Source: Bacillota bacterium
GTDB lineage: Bacteria > Bacillota > Clostridia > Peptostreptococcales > Anaerovoracaceae
Length of the DNA stretch: 7,778 nt
Assembly: GCA_016281165.1 (NCBI GenBank)
Contig: JAEEIC010000109.1
Span: 1 to 7,778 of the forward strand
Direction of reading: 5' to 3'
The notes under the pieces were generated by a model. The model saw only the letters and a list, made by a program, of their open reading frames with translations, was not told the DNA's origin and searched no databases. Position numbers and translations under genes: made by a program. Below, piece after piece: positions 6,543-7,778 of the stretch (its first letter is position 1; each line of letters opens with the position of its first letter).

Positions 6543-6560
6543 GGCATATAAAAATGAAGA

Positions 6561-6590
6561 GGGAGGCGTCCTTCGGGGCGCCTCCCTTTA
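6561..6590 (+). terminator. Rho-independent terminator of the hydrogenase operon
   Basis: GGGAGGCGTCC (6561-6571) pairs with GGGCGCCTCCC (6576-6586) to give an 11-bp stem with one T-G pair, capped by a TTCG tetraloop. TTT follows, then an interrupted T-run (TTTAAAGTCCTTTT). On the minus strand the stem is followed by TCTTCATTTTT, so it could also stop transcription from the other side. It closes the operon after hydA. Confidence 0.85.
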
Positions 6591-6646
6591 AAGTCCTTTT
6601 CGCGGCGCTTCTATCGCGCATTTTTGTATTGCTAAGCCGCCGCGTT

Positions 6647-6655
6647 TGTGATAAT
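6647..6655 (+). promoter_or_regulatory. Possible extended -10 promoter for the MFS gene
   Basis: TGTGATAAT resembles an extended -10 element (TG-n-GATAAT, five of six matches to TATAAT). A -35 is weak: TTGCTA at 6629-6634 is only 15 bases upstream. It sits between the terminator and the transporter start, where a promoter is expected. Confidence 0.35.
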
Positions 6656-6689
6656 AAGATATGGTCAAAAAGGCCGTATCTAAAGGCCG

Positions 6690-6694
6690 GGAGG
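6690..6694 (+). promoter_or_regulatory. Shine-Dalgarno site deciding the GTG start of the MFS gene
   Basis: GGAGG lies five bases before the GTG at 6700. An in-frame ATG at 6661 would add 13 residues but has no clear ribosome site and would place this GGAGG inside the coding region, so GTG is preferred. Confidence 0.7.
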
Positions 6695-6699
6695 AACCA

Positions 6700-7778
6700 G
6701 TGGATCCCGAAAGACGCAGAGCTTTCAACATCGAAGTGCATTACGCCTTCACCCAGCTTTTTTATTTTGTCGCCGTCTGCTGCCTTGAGAGCTACACGGC
6801 CCTCTTCCTCGCGGACAGAGGACTGAACAACAGCGAGATAGGCCTGACGGTCGCGCTCACCTCGATAGGGGCCATACTGCTGCAGCTTTGGGTATCGGAT
6901 TTCTGCGACAAGCACCCGGGCATACCCCTGAAGAGGATCACCGTGCTCATGTACGCCGCCTCCTTTGCCTTCGTCGCCGTCCTCTACGCGGCGAGGCCGG
7001 GCGTCGCCCTCACAGCCGTGCTCTTCGTGCTCGCCGCCGCCCCGGAAAGGTCTGACAGCGGCCTGCTCAACGCCCTCATGATACAGTACGTCAACACGGG
7101 CCTGCCGGTGAACTACGGCTGGCCGCGGGGAGTGGGCTCTTTGGGCGCCGCGCTGGCGTCTCTCGTCCTCGGCGTCCTCGTCGCGAAGAACGGTTCCGAC
7201 ATACTGCTGCCGATCTTCATGGGGACTGCCGCCGTCGCCATGCTCTGCATGTCCCTCATGCCCCCGGTCGGCGCCGCTCCTTACGTAAAAAAGAAGGCCG
7301 TGCGCGCGAGCAGCTACGGCGAGATGCTGAAAAGCAATAAAGCCCTCGTCCTCTTCCTCATATCGGTAGTGGTGCTCGGCATCGGCCAGGCGCCGGTATG
7401 GACCTTCATCAACCGGCTCATCGAGTCCCTGGGAGGGAGCGCGAAGGAGCAGGGCGTCGTCATCATGATACAGTCGGGCATGGAGCTGCCGGCCATGTTC
7501 ATGTCGGGCCTTCTGCTCAGGCGCTTCAGGCCCCATCAGCTGGTCCGCTTCTCCTTCGCGAGCTACGCTCTCAAATCGCTGCTCTTCCTTCTCAGCGGCA
7601 GCACGGGCATGCTCTACGCCGCGGCCATGCTGGGCTTCTCCTGCTTCGGCTTCTACGGTTTTGCCGGCGTCATGTACGCGAACGAGATCGTGTCCGAGCC
7701 CGACCAGAAGGTCAGGGCCCAGTCCCTCATCTCCCTCGCCTTCAGCGGCGGGATAGGGGGAGTGCTGGGGAACGCGGC
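6700..7778 (+). CDS. MFS transporter, MFS_1-like/LacY-type family (3' truncated)
   Basis: The frame stays open from GTG 6700 to the right edge with no stop, giving 359 residues; a usual 12-helix member of about 400 would need only a few dozen more. The N-terminus MDPERRRAFNIEVHYAF leads into helix 1 (about 15-37), followed by DRGLNNSEIGL and helix 2. A motif A-like loop, SDFCDKHPGIPLKRI (66-80), precedes helix 3. YGWPRGVGSLGAALASLVLG matches the signature near helix 5 of the MFS_1-like group (nucleoside/sugar proton symporter relatives). A basic central loop (PYVKKKAVRASSYGEMLKSNK) separates the two six-helix halves. It is an inner-membrane secondary transporter of unknown substrate. It lies beyond the operon terminator, so it is probably a separate unit. 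Codon use with many ATA and AGG resembles the accessory genes rather than hydB and hydA. Confidence 0.88.
   Translation, partial: MDPERRRAFNIEVHYAFTQLFYFVAVCCLESYTALFLADRGLNNSEIGLTVALTSIGAILLQLWVSDFCDKHPGIPLKRITVLMYAASFAFVAVLYAARPGVALTAVLFVLAAAPERSDSGLLNALMIQYVNTGLPVNYGWPRGVGSLGAALASLVLGVLVAKNGSDILLPIFMGTAAVAMLCMSLMPPVGAAPYVKKKAVRASSYGEMLKSNKALVLFLISVVVLGIGQAPVWTFINRLIESLGGSAKEQGVVIMIQSGMELPAMFMSGLLLRRFRPHQLVRFSFASYALKSLLFLLSGSTGMLYAAAMLGFSCFGFYGFAGVMYANEIVSEPDQKVRAQSLISLAFSGGIGGVLGNA

Noticed and set aside
4745..6547. A 600-codon open frame on the minus strand opposite hydA
   Set aside because: It mirrors hydA, whose GC-rich third positions remove stops from the opposite strand. Its translation is low-complexity (Ala, Gly, Leu, Asp, Val) with no motif, while the + strand has complete family motifs and a ribosome site.
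6601..6626. A second terminator at the CGCG repeats before TTTTT
   Set aside because: Only four pairs can form in the stem and the T-run is offset by bases that do not pair, so it is not convincing.
6661..6699. Upstream ATG as the MFS start
   Set aside because: It is in frame but has no Shine-Dalgarno site, while GTG 6700 has GGAGG at good spacing and gives the usual short N-terminus.
6554..6826. A 90-codon + strand frame starting just before the terminator
   Set aside because: Its start precedes the terminator hairpin with no ribosome site, and it overlaps the true MFS gene in another frame.
6514..7536. A 340-codon open frame on the minus strand opposite the MFS gene
   Set aside because: The protein is Arg, Glu, Gly and His rich without domains and would run across the terminator. 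The + frame encodes clear membrane helices and MFS motifs.

Overview
The window is a GC-rich stretch from an anaerobic fermentative bacterium, with every supported gene on the + strand. It carries most of a multi-subunit, probably electron-bifurcating [FeFe]-hydrogenase operon, followed by the start of an unrelated transporter gene. The hydrogenase type (HydB/HydA resembling HndC/HndD and the Acetobacterium/Thermotoga enzymes), strong Shine-Dalgarno sites and frequent ATA, AGG and AGA codons in the less biased genes fit an obligate anaerobe such as a high-GC Clostridia-type Bacillota or a Synergistota. The sequence alone does not decide between them.

Positions 2-2548 hold four accessory genes packed stop-into-start: a 5'-truncated [FeFe]-hydrogenase-like iron-sulfur protein, a small DRTGG-like protein, a PHP-family metallophosphoesterase-like protein and a GHKL ATPase. 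Each junction overlaps by 1-4 bases (ATGA or TGATG). Such genes are known to accompany bifurcating hydrogenases in Firmicutes, but their roles are poorly defined. Positions 2545-6511 hold the enzyme genes: a HydD/HndB-type thioredoxin-fold protein, HydB (FMN/NADH subunit) and HydA (catalytic H-cluster subunit). These have strong Shine-Dalgarno sites and much stronger codon bias than the accessory genes.

The expected flow is NAD(P)H and reduced ferredoxin through HydB and the HydA iron-sulfur relay to the H-cluster, making H2 or running in reverse. Two things stand out. The NuoE-like HydC/HndA subunit, expected beside these genes, is absent from the visible cluster. The first H-cluster motif of HydA reads TSCSPGW rather than TSCCPGW. 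The accessory genes form a plausible but uncharacterised sensing, signalling or maturation module tied to hydrogenase expression.

Positions 6512-6699 are intergenic, with a GC hairpin, a strong UUCG-capped terminator and a possible promoter. From 6700 a GTG-started MFS transporter gene runs off the right edge. No tRNA, rRNA, CRISPR array or mobile element was seen.
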